From Harmothoe impar (Eukaryota > Annelida > Polychaeta > Phyllodocida > Polynoidae), in contig OX381710.1 of the NCBI GenBank assembly GCA_947462335.1, positions 31,425,004 to 31,489,003 on the forward strand: DNA of 64,000 bases, written 5' to 3'. The notes below the pieces were generated by a model. It had not been told where the DNA came from and did no database searches. It saw only the letters and a list, made by a program, of their open reading frames with translations. Shown here in pieces: positions 10,643-23,900 of this stretch. Made by a program: the position numbers and the translations under genes. Position 1 is the stretch's first letter. Each line of letters starts with the position of its first letter.

Positions 10643-13502
10643 CATGACAGGAACTGGACAGGACAGGGCAAAGCAACATAACCATGTATCCCAAACTGGC
10701 CTTCAGGTTTAAGTATCTTAGCGTGTGGTGTAAAAATCGCACAGCTTATAATATAATAATACGCAAGGAGCAAAGGTCTTGGTATTCAATATGTACAGGC
10801 ACAACTACACTCTGAGGTACTAAGCTGAAATTGAATTATTTTACATGGTATTTACATGGATGGAAATGCTCGTCAGTGTTTTGATTTCGTCGAAGTGGTG
10901 GTGGTAAAGAAAGGATGATGACTATGAAGATGATATAATGCTACGCGATATAAATGGATGATTCCGTTCATAAACCACGAACCTTGATCAATGATCTACC
11001 CGTAGGCATGTGCACATTACAGTATTCTATAGATTATATTACTGAACATGTTTCCTTCTCATTTGTTTCTTCGTAGTTAAAACATTTCAAATATAGCTAA
11101 TGAACCAAGAATTGGGTCATGGGTACTGAGCCAATGGTGATGGATTAAGTGTTGACCCTTGTAAAAGGATGCAAAAGGTTGGGATCTTCCTTAACCTATG
11201 TACAATACACGTATCTCTTTGCTACCATGAGACTTGTACAAATCTTTCATATTACAACTATTCTTTACATTACCTGTGAATATATTTACACTGTCAGCAT
11301 AATGTTTTCTTTTAGTGAGTATTTGTTAATGATATTTTGTTACAACCATATCTTTACAAAACAGTATAACACACATAATACACGGATGACAATAATGTAT
11401 ACAAAGTCCGTTCATTGGAATTTCAGCAAGCATATTTCCTATAAATGTGGCCGTGTCTTCCATGAATGTTTTGGATGGGGAAATAGTACCATAGATTGAT
11501 GTTTTGGATGGAAAATTATCTCTCGAGTATGTGTATTCTGTTAATAAAATTTCATACATGAATGCAAAACAGCACATTAACATGGGAGGACACACAAGAC
11601 AATAAAAACAGGTATTCAGACTGGCCCGTTCCCCCAGTGGTGTAGTCAGAACGTAAAGTTTAGTAGTACAACATGTGTGCATCATGTGGTGAAGATAAGA
11701 GGTACCTCAATAATAAACTGAGTTTTCATTTAGAACCAGAGACACAAGAAATAGCATAATAATTGAATATAGCCTCATCCAAAAGACGTATATACAATTA
11801 ACATATACAGCTTGTTTGATTCGAAGGTTAGGGTACATATATCCGTTGTGTTTAGTGTACAATAGGCTAGAACGGACTAGAGTAACTGTTTACAAATAAA
11901 TAGGCATACATGTTGATAAACACATGCATTACCCACTGTTAGCAAATAAATTACAATCTAGGAAGGTCTGCATAATGCGGCTGTCTAGATGTTCAGCAAA
12001 GAAAAGTGTAACATTATCTATCAGCATGATATCTAGGTTGTATGTAATATGATCTCAGAGTTGCCATATACAATATTATAATGTTAATTTCTGAAACTCG
12101 ATAGCACAGACTTGGAAATACCTGTAATCTGTTATAAGTGTCACAAGGTTCTGTTATCTTTTTCTACACATGATATAGGAAGGAATGACATGGACTTGTA
12201 TACACACTTTGTCATTACTATATATATGTTAACTCGGAGCTACCTTAGCTTCCACATCATTATTCTAGAGCACCAGGGTTCTTCTAGGGTTTAAAGGCTA
12301 CCCCCTATTATCACTCCTCCAGGGTTGTTCTATGTTAGCAATAGACGAAAAAGAAACTTTATAAGGCTACATACTACAAAAATATATACACCTTATAATA
12401 ATAAAGCACTACATAGACGAAATAGCTCAAACTGGATGTCTAGGAGTGTTAAATCATTAATTACTGTATGCACACGCGTCTTACTATATATATATACACT
12501 AAGGGAGGTTTTCACTGTATCTAAAACTTTTTACACACCTGTGTTATCCACAACTACAGACATATGCATATTTCTCTGTACAGGGCCCTATACTTAATAC
12601 TTGGCTATTCAGTATGTGTTAAAAATGTCACAATAGTGTGCTTCCTCTCTAATTGAACCTGGACAAGGGTCAAAATTGTGTTTTCTACACATGTCATGCT
12701 GTAATATACAAAATAAAGTTTCCTACATATCAATAAGGGTTATAGGATACAATGAGCCCGTCGTCCTCTGCTTAGAGTCCTTTAGTATTGTCATCATTGC
12801 TACACTGTAAATGTACCAATACACTGCCTTGGCGGTCTTGAATATAATGTCCTCATAAGATAATGGCTGTAGACAGTTCATTTCAAAATCATCGTTATGC
12901 TATGCAAAGCCCCTTTGATCGCAATGAATCAGAAGGGCACGTTATGGATGTCTCCTGAAATCGCCACATCGTAACTGAGTCAGATCAAATATTCTTGCTC
13001 ACCAAGTACCACATACTTACGGCCTATTCATCCAAAGTCTGCAGACGGCCAAAGTAGTCATGTAATTGGCGAAATAGGATCAACACAATTTACACATTAT
13101 TCAATTCCTTCCCGATTGCACAGTTCTCAGTCATGTATCCTCCAGGATGTATTGTCATCTCACACAACCCAGGTGACACGTCACTAATGCCCACTCCAAT
13201 CTCTATCGTGCAAAAGGTGCGCGAAGAAAAGAACTAACAAGTGATCAGATTCCCATCTGGACGGCTCATCGATTTTGAGCATGTCTGTGGTCCTCACGCT
13301 TTGCCAGTTACAGGAAAGTCCCTCAACAGGTGGCATGACAGTCTCTTTGTCAATGGACACTCGGCCATCTCGCACCTACCCTGTATCACAGTCATTGGAT
13401 TTCTACCACACAATCAATATTCTAGTAGAACACCATTGTGGAGGTCACATTTTGAACACAGCTATATGAAAACACGAGGGATGCAATGCCAGCCCAAGCA
13501 AC

Positions 13503-16500
13503 TCAGCATTTGGAGCTCTTGGTTGTGGACTTGATCACGGTGATCTTCTTCCGCTCCAGGGCTGGGCTGGGTTGCACCATAATCTCCCCTCTGTTGAGCG
13601 TGGATTTGCGGTAGGGAGATTTGTCAATAATCTTCTTGAGAAAGGAAGGAGATTTCTCCTTCTTTCCACAGTCTGATCCAGGACTGGAGCTGCCGGAGGA
13701 AGGTCGGCTGCTACCTGAAGACCCAGGAGCATTAAGAGCAAGGTGCCTTGGTCGGCTCTTCAAGGAATCCTCTTCGGCTGACACTCGACCCTTTGAGGGG
13801 GTACTCAGTCGGCTAATGAGGTTGGTAACCTTGTCATTTCTGCTCGGACTTGAAGAGGACAGACCTGTAGATTTCCGCGGTCTTGACAGGGAGGGCGCTG
13901 GAGGTTTGCCCAGTTCAGGGGCCACTCGCGCCGACCTCCCTGGGAAGCTTGTGGAAGTCTCAGAGTCGTTTGATTTTGACATGCTGTTGGACCGCCCAAG
14001 GTGAAGTCGCTCACTAACCCTTATGGACGAGGACCTCTGCGGTGGGGAAGGAGCCTCCTTCTCTCTGCTTTCAGCTGCAAGCTTCTTGTTGGTACGTAGG
14101 ACAGAAGCTGGCATGGTGGCTCTTGTAGAGGAACCACGGACAAATGGGTTTGAGGTAGGAGAGGGGGATGGTGGACGCTCTGTGAGACTGGCACGGTTTG
14201 CAGGACTAGATGTCCTGTCACGCCCAATAGGTGAAGAGGACATGGACATTCTGGATGTTGGCTTGGATTTGGATGGAGTAGATCTGGAAGACGTGCTAGT
14301 GGTGGAGGCCTCACTGGCCACTGAGCTGTTTGATGGTGCCCGGGTGAGCATCGAAGCCGCCGGTGTGGCAGAGGGCTTCTTGGGTCTTGTTAACCTCGCC
14401 GTCACAGCAGCAGCCACATTAGCCTTGCCCTTGGTGGCGGTGCCTGGCCTAGGTGGCCTTGTCGGGGTGGTGCTTGATCTGGTGTTGGTCCTTTCACTCC
14501 CAGAGCCGTCAGAACGAATGGATATGTTTGAGGACCTTCGGGCACCAGCTCCTTTGAGCTGTATATGAGAGGAAGAAGGAATCTTGATGGACGTGGTACG
14601 TTCAGGGGGCGTTGGGGGCCTCTCTTCTTGCATTGATGCCAGAAGGGCCTCCTGCTCCTCCTTAGACATGTCACTGAATTTTCTTTCTACAGTGACAGTC
14701 TCAACGGTCCACGAGTCATCAGCAGTCTCATCCTCAGGTGTGTTGGTAACAGTTTTGCCCTCCGAGTCACTGGCTTGCTGTGTCCAGGCTTCGATCCTAT
14801 TCTCCTCGGTGGTTGGGGTCTTGTCAGTATATACCAATTGCTCCTCTGCCTCATCAGCAGACCTTTCACAGGTGGCCAATTCATGTCGCTGGACCAAGCT
14901 GTCAATGCTACGAGCAAAGTATGTTGACCTGGACTCCTCTGGCTCCTCCAGTACCTCAGGCTTCTGTTTAGTATAGTCTTTGCGGCCTAGGGTAGGAGTG
15001 CCTGTCAATTCAGACTCCAATGTGCTGCTCATAGATGTTCGTTGGGAGGCATTGGGATCAGACATACTTTCTGTCTCAAAGCCCTCATCCTTGTTACTAG
15101 CAACAGAATCGGTGTCTGACTTGGGGAGGAGTGAGTCATCAGGTAAACTGTGGAGACCACGTGGAGAGATCTGCTGATCTATGCTTGTGTGGACATGTGG
15201 CAGGACCTCTAATCTATTCAACTCATTTTGACTCTTGTGATAAAGTTCTATATTCTGGTCGTCCTCATTAAGAATGTCACTTGGCTTGTCTAATGGTTTT
15301 TCTGGGATGGTGTCTACCTCATGCTTATTAGATCTAGTTGGGGTTGGTGGTGTCCACAGTGGTTCCTCATCATCATCTGTATAGCGCTTTGATAGTGATT
15401 TGAACCGCTCTTTCCTACGATTCCTCTCCATCTCAGGGACCCTGGTCTGGAATTGTTGGACATTTTGGTCAAGTTCCTGAGACTCTGCATTTCTACGCCA
15501 TTTTGAGGAGAGTAGATCAGAAACTTCTGGAGCTTCCTCAGTCTTTTTCAAATTGCTGATACGGAGGGAGTGTGACCTTCTCAGTCGTGCTCTATCAAGT
15601 GAATAATAACCAGCATCATCTGCCTTAGGCAGTAAGGGCAGATGAACAGTGTCTTTAGAGGACCCATGATCAGTATCCCCGAATTCAGCCATTGTACTCC
15701 AACGGCGCGACACAGGATTAGCCTCAGTGCCATTTGTTTTATTTTGGTCCGTTTTCAGGTCATCACCATAGTAGCGTGCCCATCGTTTTGTGGAGGGTAA
15801 CTCAGGAGTGATTGTCTTTCCACTCTGGACATTGTCATAAGTACTAATTGGTCTCCGAGATGGTGATGTGTTTTCAGAGGCAGGAGAGGTACCATCCCCT
15901 GGTTTGTTTATGTTCATCTGCTGAAAGGCCTCATCAACATCAGACTGCTCAATGTTACTTCGCCAACGCCCTGTGGAGTGCTTGAGCCAAGCTTTCTCAG
16001 TAAGGGTCTCCCTGTTCCTTCCATCCCCGTTGAGTCGGTCTCTGAGGGAGTTGAATCGCTCCTCCTCTGCTTGCTTCGCAGCTGTGGAGAGCTGCTCTTC
16101 AGATAGGGCAGTCTCCCCACTACGCCTTAGCCTGCTTGTGGTCCTTGGAGGGGGCACAGGAATTAGTCCATTGTCTATACTATTTGCGTTGTCTGGGTGG
16201 TTTCCTAGTGCATGATTAACATCCAAGCTATCAACGTGCGAGTGCCATCTACGATTAGGCCAAGCTTTGCTGTTGTTATTGTTCTGGGTAGAGCCTGACC
16301 GAGAACGTGTTGTGCCATTTCTGCTCTCCTCATCGATAGCATTGAGGGAGTTGTTCATAATGTCTCTGGCACTATCCCGTCTTGTTATGGAATGGATATT
16401 GCCATTTGTATCCTCAAGTGTGGCCAGATTTTGATCAGAGCCAATAAGCTGTATTTCACGCCCTGTTTTCTCTATTGACCTGATAACATTGTCAACATCG

Positions 16501-17977
16501 GTTCTTTCAATGTTGCTCTGCCACCTCCTTTCTCCAGCAGACCTGAGCTGAATGGGACTTGTACGCCTGTATTGCTCGGCCTCTGATGCCATCCTAGCAG
16601 GGGAATCAGTCACCAGTGGAGTAGTATCTGTGTCTCTGCCCTCCACCTGTTGAATCATGGCATTGACAGCAGAGGGTTCAAGATTACTCTTGTATTTATG
16701 GACATGTCTGTCATGTGACTTCTCTGGAGTACTTGGTAATGAGGCAGATGCAAGTTTGGCCTGCTCCTCAACAGTTCTTAGAGCTGAGGCCAGCTCACGG
16801 GCGTCAAGGTTGCTCTTGTACTTGTGCATCTTCCGGCTCGACTTCTCCTCCCTCGGCTCAGATTTTACAGACTCTGGAAGGAGAATGGGCTGCTTCTTCT
16901 CCTCTGGAGGAGTCTGCAGTGTAGCCATGGTGCTGGATACACATGAGTCGGATTCTGACTTGACCACACCCCTACGTTTAGCTGCTTCCGCCCACCGTTC
17001 TGAGGCAGTTGAGTCAGTAACAGTGACATCGGGCACCCTTGGTGTGCTGGGTGCGGAATCAAATGGCTTGTGTAGTGCTGCCCGAACATCAAGGTGGTCC
17101 AATGTGCTTCGTTTCTTCCTCTCCTGCCGGCGGCGAGCTCGTTCACGAGCTAGTTCATCCTCAGGGTTTTCAGGCTGAGTGTCAGTGCTGGAGGAGGACC
17201 AGCGTGTCCTGTCGGTGGAGTCTCCAGGGTCTGAGGCAAAGCTGCGCACCCTGCCATCACCAGAGGCACGTGGGGAATTGGCAGAGTTGGTGGTGTGCAC
17301 AGGACTCCGGCTGCCTCTTCTCTCCAGGTAGTGGTGAGCAATGGCCTTATCTACATCGTTTTTGTCCATGGTGCTGCGCCAGCGTTTTTCCAGGGGTTTG
17401 GTGAGGCTGTCACGGGGGCTGGCTGTTTCCTCGGACAAGGCGGGTGAGGGCGCTCTCTCACGTTCAGCAACCAAAGTATCCAGATTGCTGTTACGCCGAC
17501 GGCGCCGCCTCAAACTGCCCTGTCGCTCAAACATGGCACTGTCTGCATCTTCACCTGCCTGCACCAGATACTCCAACAAGTCCTCACGTTCACTAATCTC
17601 AGCACTCTTTCGCACCTTCTTCTGGTCCTCTTGGTCCTTCTCGACAGCCTGCCCTTTGTTCTCAGAATGTCCCTCCTCAATGGCTCTAAGCCGGTTAGCG
17701 ACAACATTGCCGCGCTTACTGGAGCGCAGTGAGCCCTGCCTGGTGAATTCGCCAGTGGCTGATGGTTCAGGGGTTTGGGGAGGCTTAGCTTCACCTGGAG
17801 CTGAAACGTCTCCATCCAATTTCACTTTGGTGACCTTGGTGACGGAGAAGTCCACGTTCTCCCCCAGTTTGTTGGTGAAGCCACTGCGGATGTCACCGAG
17901 CAGTTTGTCAACCAGGTTGGAGCCATTTTCATCAGGCATTGGAGAGGATCTCGCACTCTGTCCAGACTTGAACTCTC
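13503..17977 (-). CDS. INF2: INF2 terminal exon: DAD/WH2 and giant repeat-bearing tail
   Basis: The acceptor CTTACAG|GAGAGTTC joins in phase to the previous exon. A single open frame of about 1,490 codons ends ...SSKC-stop at 13503. Numbering from the ATG at 17939: the DAD/WH2-like motif LLGDIRSGF is at 13-21, about ten copies of a 16-residue motif lie at 149-827, an acidic region at 850-1100, and an S/T/P/R-rich low-complexity basic tail from 1105 to the end. The rest is predicted disordered. Vertebrate INF2 has only about 270 residues after FH2. Many overlapping frames on both strands here are shadows of this exon. Confidence 0.92.
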
Positions 17978-20900
17978 CTGTAAGACATCAAGATTCAAAG
18001 ACGTTAGTATACTGTCTGGTATCAACTGACACTAATATGCTATACATATACCACTATAGTATGCTGGTGCGAAGCCAAATTAAACCCTCAAATGTTTTAC
18101 ATTACGGTTTTTAGACAAATAGTACTATCATCCGAAGTGTGCCCGCAATTATTATCATATCGTTTTTTATTCAATCTGGTCAAGATCGCGATTATGAAAC
18201 ACACCTGAATTTCTTTTCTTTGTCGCCTGTGCTTCTTCCCTTTGCTTCTTCCGCTGCTCAGCCTTTTCTTCCTGGATTTTGCGTTGTTTGTTCTCCTGCA
18301 AATTAAGAACCAGATTTTAAGTTATATGCCTATGTTAATGATATAAAAGTGGTTTCAGTACAATAGTATAACCGACAGATACATTGCAACCATCATCTCT
18401 CTATAACGGGCCTATGTATGCTACATAAAGATCTATTTCAGTCTGGAGTGATTTCCATTATATAGTACTTTATTTCAAGCAATAAAATAGTTTGATAGAC
18501 TTACCTCAATAGCCTTGGCAAACTTCGAGCAGAAGCCGTTGAAGATTTTGAGACACTCTTCCAACTTGAAAGAGGCCTCGTCTTCACAGAAGTAGTTTGC
18601 CAGATCTACCCTGAGCGTCTCCAGTTCAGACTTGTCCACTTCTAACTCAGTCAGCTCCCTCTGGGCCTCCTATTGTCAAATAAGATGTGATGAGATCAGT
18701 AACGTACACAATCAGTAAGGCTGAGATTAGTGATTAGGTATATCTTTTAGAAAAATCTGGTTTCTTAATCCACTTTGATATCAGATTATTTAGTATCCTA
18801 TTGTTATGATATTTCTCAAGGAATGATTTCGAGGGAAGGGATATTTGATATAGCTTTCGAGTAACTCACCAGTATGAAGGGTGCGAGCTGCTCCTGGAAT
18901 TCTCCTCCAGTGGTCTCCATCTGAGCAGCAATGGACTTGATTTTGTCTCGGAGGCAGTTAATGTCAGCCGTGAGGGTTTCCACGGACGTCCTGTAAAGTG
19001 GGAAATCAGTCAGAGTTTATACTTCGCATGAACCCTAAATACACTTTACACTAATACAGGATATTGTGTGAAATTGCATTTGAAAAAGTAAGGAAATACT
19101 TAATTCTAAACCCCATACATTGCACTATACGTGTACTCAATTATTTATGTATGTTGTTCCATGAGTTGTAAGGATGTGACAATTCACACAGAAAAGCTGC
19201 AGATATCCCTTCAATGAGATATTTCTTTAAGAAAACCAAATATCACTTCAATGCCAGGGTTTACATTTTTTTATAGGCCATGAACATCAGATTATCAGTA
19301 CATACCCTGCAGCTTCCTTGAGGTATTTGAAGTGGGATGGAAGCTCTAGTAGAGAGGGATTCTTCTCTTCTGCTTGCTGCAAAAGGGAAGGAAAGTCCAG
19401 TTGTATCATTTATACATTGCATATATACCAACCTCTTAATCTAATTGCCCATGCTTACCTGACCTCACTGTCTGGGGTGATGGGAGAACTGTGCAGCCCC
19501 AGTAACCATGATAATCACTATAAATCCGAGTCACTTCTCTTATCTAAGTTGATCTAAGGGCATCTAGATTCTGTACGAGCCTCTAACGTCGTGCATGCTA
19601 GAAACGAACCCCCTGGGCCTACGGGTGAATTCCCATGTACACATTGCCTAAACTGGCCCATTAGTCAACCCTAATAGGCCTGCTCTCGACCGACGGTCGT
19701 TCATGGAGGAAATCAAATGAAAAATTGATAAACAGAGGCCTTTGGATTTGTGAGTTTTGGTTGCGGTGGGGGGCATCCTTGTTACACGGGGCTAAGTGGC
19801 GGAAATAATGAGAAATGACCTCAAACGACCCAAACCTCTCCCTTGTCAAAACAGCGGAGGGAAGGCATAAGGAGCGTGGTAGTCTCTAAGCAGTAATGTA
19901 CATCTCACAATGACACAGGGGTTAGCATTATAGTTCTTCATGAGGTGTGAAAGGGTCATTTCCAGGGTTTGATGTTCGTTCCTACCGTGTTGGGTGTCAA
20001 CAGCAGTGTTGGAGGGGTCTCATAAGGGTCACCCTGAGGATAGAATACCTTTATTGTCACGCGAGAGGTGGATCTAAACGTCCCCAGAGAGAGGGGAGCA
20101 GAGGGTGAGGTAAGGTGCAATGGGGAAAGACAGGGAGAGAGATACAGGCAGACAGACAGAGACAAGCAGACAGATAGAGACAGGGGCAGCCAGATAGGGG
20201 TAGGGGATGCAGAGACATAAGGCATGACATGCAAACTAGATGATATTGATCCCACTCTGTATTACTATTTACTGCCTTGTCACCTCCTCATGTCATTTTA
20301 TTTGATCCGCCGTATTCTGTGTGGACCTTGTGATGATAATTATCACCAATCACATGAGGTATAGGCCTAGACAGACATCAGGGCCACTTCCATTGCCTGT
20401 TTGAATTGTGCTGGGTACGGCTAATGTCTCATAAAAGATGAATTATGCGGTTTTCTGGTGGGTGTAATGGTCCTAAGTGAGGTCAGGGAAGTGGGCGTGC
20501 CTTCGTGTGTAGCTAGTCGCACTCCCCTTCCCTCTTTCCTTCCACCCCCACCCGACACCACCCCTCAGCCAAAACTCTTCGGCCACTAATTTCTACACAT
20601 GCGGGCATGAAACCAGGGGCCATGCAGGCAGGGTTCAACGCGTGTGTCTAACTGTCCCACTGGGTTGGCAAAAGCTAGAAAGGCGATGGGAGATGGCGCA
20701 GAAAATTAGAGTCTAAAATTATGCCCATGGTGGAAAACAATTTCACGGGGTCAGTAGCGAGTACCATGGGGTCGAAATGGTAGTGAAAGTGTGACAGGAA
20801 ACTGTCGGGAACTAGCTGGGTGTTTGTAGTGATTGCCATCGACCCGTATTGATGACTATTGATCAGTGGTGGGATTTATTCACGTTCCTAGGCAACAGTT

Positions 20901-23900
20901 CCCAGGGTTGTTTTGGCACAGTCTACTTCTGGCTCTATAGATAGGCAGGATCGTTAAGGGCGATGGCAGCATTCAAGTGCTTTTCTGGGTTCAAAAACCA
21001 CTATCCCTATACCTTAGCCAACACACTGTAGATTGTGTTTGTTTTCCAGTTAAAGTATTGATCTTAGATTTTCAATGATCAAAACAGGTCCTCATGATAT
21101 CTGTGCAGTGCACCTGTACATAATATGACCTGATAACGGGTAGGATTATTATCTGCACCATTATGCACCTATTAGCCCAACGTCTAAGTATCATCTTATC
21201 ATGTCCATTATCAATATACACCTTGAGATATGCATTAGAATTATTCCAATCTAATATGTTTTGAAGCGTCCTTCTTTACTAGTACTTTATAATGTAACCA
21301 TAATGTTATTACATAACTAAAATAATATAGACTAAACTAAATAATTATTCTACGAAGTCTCCAGTTTTTCTTACCATGACAACGTAGTGCATCATATTCA
21401 TACGCGGCTTGTTGGCTCGGATCTCAGTGAGTTTCAGCAGTGACGTCAGACGGAATCCTGCCGCGTCTCCCGCATAGCCACCCTGTAATGACGTCACGAT
21501 ATAGGTCAAAATATGGAAAGTGGCCAAGGCCAGGATATATGGGAAGGAGGATCCAGTAATTATCACCATAAATATATGGAGGCTTCTGTTATTAGGGATG
21601 GGAAGATAATAAGTTCTACTTTTAATGTAACGTTGAGAAGATAATATCAGAATTAACCTAGATAGGTGGAGGAATTAACTTACCGCATTCAGGAAGTTTC
21701 CAGCAATAAGCACCAAATAAATAATTTCTAGGAGTTCCTTACTCTCTTTCAAATCTGCAAATCAATAAAAGGGCCAATTAAAACTATATTTGTCCAGGAT
21801 GTCATTATGCGGCAGGACTTATCACAATGGTAGTCATCAATTAGGTGGAGTCAATGGTAAATGTGCTGAATAGACCAAAAAAACAAATAATGTCAGATGG
21901 ACAACTTAATTATAGCTGACAAATATTATAAAAGAGATGGAGATCATTGCAGGAAACCCAACCACAAACTTCCCCTTGAGGTAAAAGTATTTGTATTGGC
22001 TGGTGATAAACCACATTATGGGCTGCCCATCCCCGATAGAGTACGGAGATGGTTTATAGTTGTCAGATAGGAGCCCAGTGTATTTGTGTATATGTAAATG
22101 GAGAGGGAGCACGGTCAAGTTTCTCTCCATTGAGTCAGGCCCAAATCCCGGAACCAGCTGTTTGTTAAGATTTAGGTCACTTGTTTTCTCCAGAATAGAC
22201 CGTAGGGTTTACTAGGTTCGTAGGAATTATCTCTCCAGTAACCATTCAGATAAGTGCCACTTTGGAGTTATCTATCCAAAAGGGGTCTACGTTAAAGAGT
22301 GAAAGGGCACTCTGAATATTTCAGTTTGAGGAGGTATTTGACAATCCACTATGACTTGCTCCACATTTGCATAGTGAAAGCGATGGAAGATGTAGACACA
22401 ATTAAGATGTGCCCTTGCCCCTTGTTTGGATGTGTATGGATCCAAAATAACTGAGACGATTTATGCCGCGTGGTGGGTCAGACAAATATCTAAAAACAGG
22501 TGACTTCATTTGTGAACGTTTCCTAGGCTCCATATTTTGTGAATGTGACACGTACCTCGTCCTGTTATAATGATAGCATCAATGGAAGGTTTGATGCTGT
22601 CGATAGTTTGTGTGAACTCTTCCCGGATCAGCATTGCCTCGATCCTAAGCTTGTAGCTGTGGAAATGAAATGTTGTTTTTACTATACCGAATAATTGTAA
22701 ACAATACTTAGGTTTGAGAAATTAAAGTTTTCTAATCAAGATCTAATAATCATAAAATAGAAGGGCATCGTCTGTAATAAGAATCAACACATCAGGTGGT
22801 TTACTATCTGATTATTGGCGTTACGACCAAGTCAATGTCGACGGAAGCAGTGACTCACCAAGGAACTATAAACAAAGGAGTGTTCTCAAACAAACCATCG
22901 TTCTACCATTAGGTTATACATGTAGTATTCAATAGATAAAAACCCGGAACAGAATGATCCCACAAGGTCAATATAGAATGTCTACTGTCTATGTGTGCAT
23001 AGCTATAATATCTATAATGATATCTAATCGATAGGGAATCCACTTGGATCTATGTAGATAATAGAAAGATATAGTACTAGGCAATGTAGGTATGGAAGAG
23101 AATCTATAATCTTCAACCCAACGATGCCATGTTTATTCTTGCATTAGTCAACACTTACTTTGGAAGTGAAAACAACTCCAAGAAGAACTTCTCAGCGTTC
23201 CCTAGTTTCGACTTGTCCCCGTCGAAAGTTCGGAGCATTTCAACCTGAAAGAAACAACATGGGCATTATTTGATGAGACCTTCTCAGTGTAACGGTCGGA
23301 CCTTTAAGAGGGAGTGTGTGTACATACGAGGGGATGTGTATGTGTCAAAGCGGAAGCACGCGCTGTTGTTTTACTCCTCGGTCTACTGACAATGTCACCT
23401 GTCCATAGTAGAACTGCTAAAGTGTCCTGAATATGTCCCTTACATTAATGTCTCCAGGGGTGTTGATATTTAGGTGTTACTCCTCCTTGGTGGGATCCTG
23501 ATGTTGACCCAACACCAGAACACCTACATCAAACAACACTTGGAGGCGGCCATCTTTCATGAAAACCCTTACCTTTCCCCAAATGCTAACATTGTCCTCC
23601 CCCACCTATTAAGACAAGCTTGCTTGTTGCCACTGCCTCCAGGAGCCTTCATTCAGGCTCTATTTGGCCTCCCACCCACATCTAGTTCAAACCACTCACA
23701 TATCACCGCACTTTTATCCTTATACCTCTTCCTTATGTGTGTGGGTTGTATTATAGCATTATTAAGTTGCCACAATGCTTTATGCACGTCCACGAGGTTA
23801 TGATCTCAGGTATTTACATATCAATGAATTAAAAGGTAAAGAATGTGAGAGCATACATCTACACAGCCACTGGAATGTGTGTGTCTTTTTCTATCCCATT

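Larger units (their letters stand above)
10126..13502 (-). other. Probable long 3' UTR of INF2 homologue
   Basis: AT-rich sequence between the formin stop codon and the first minus-strand AATAAA. It contains no splice-compatible coding exon. A minus-strand ORF at 10230-10538 and a two-copy tandem repeat lie within it. Where the transcript ends is inference. Confidence 0.35.

Noticed and set aside
13621..17404. Many 60-260-codon ORFs on both strands within the last formin exon
   Set aside because: All overlap the 1,478-codon minus-strand frame and have no independent motif; they are shadows.
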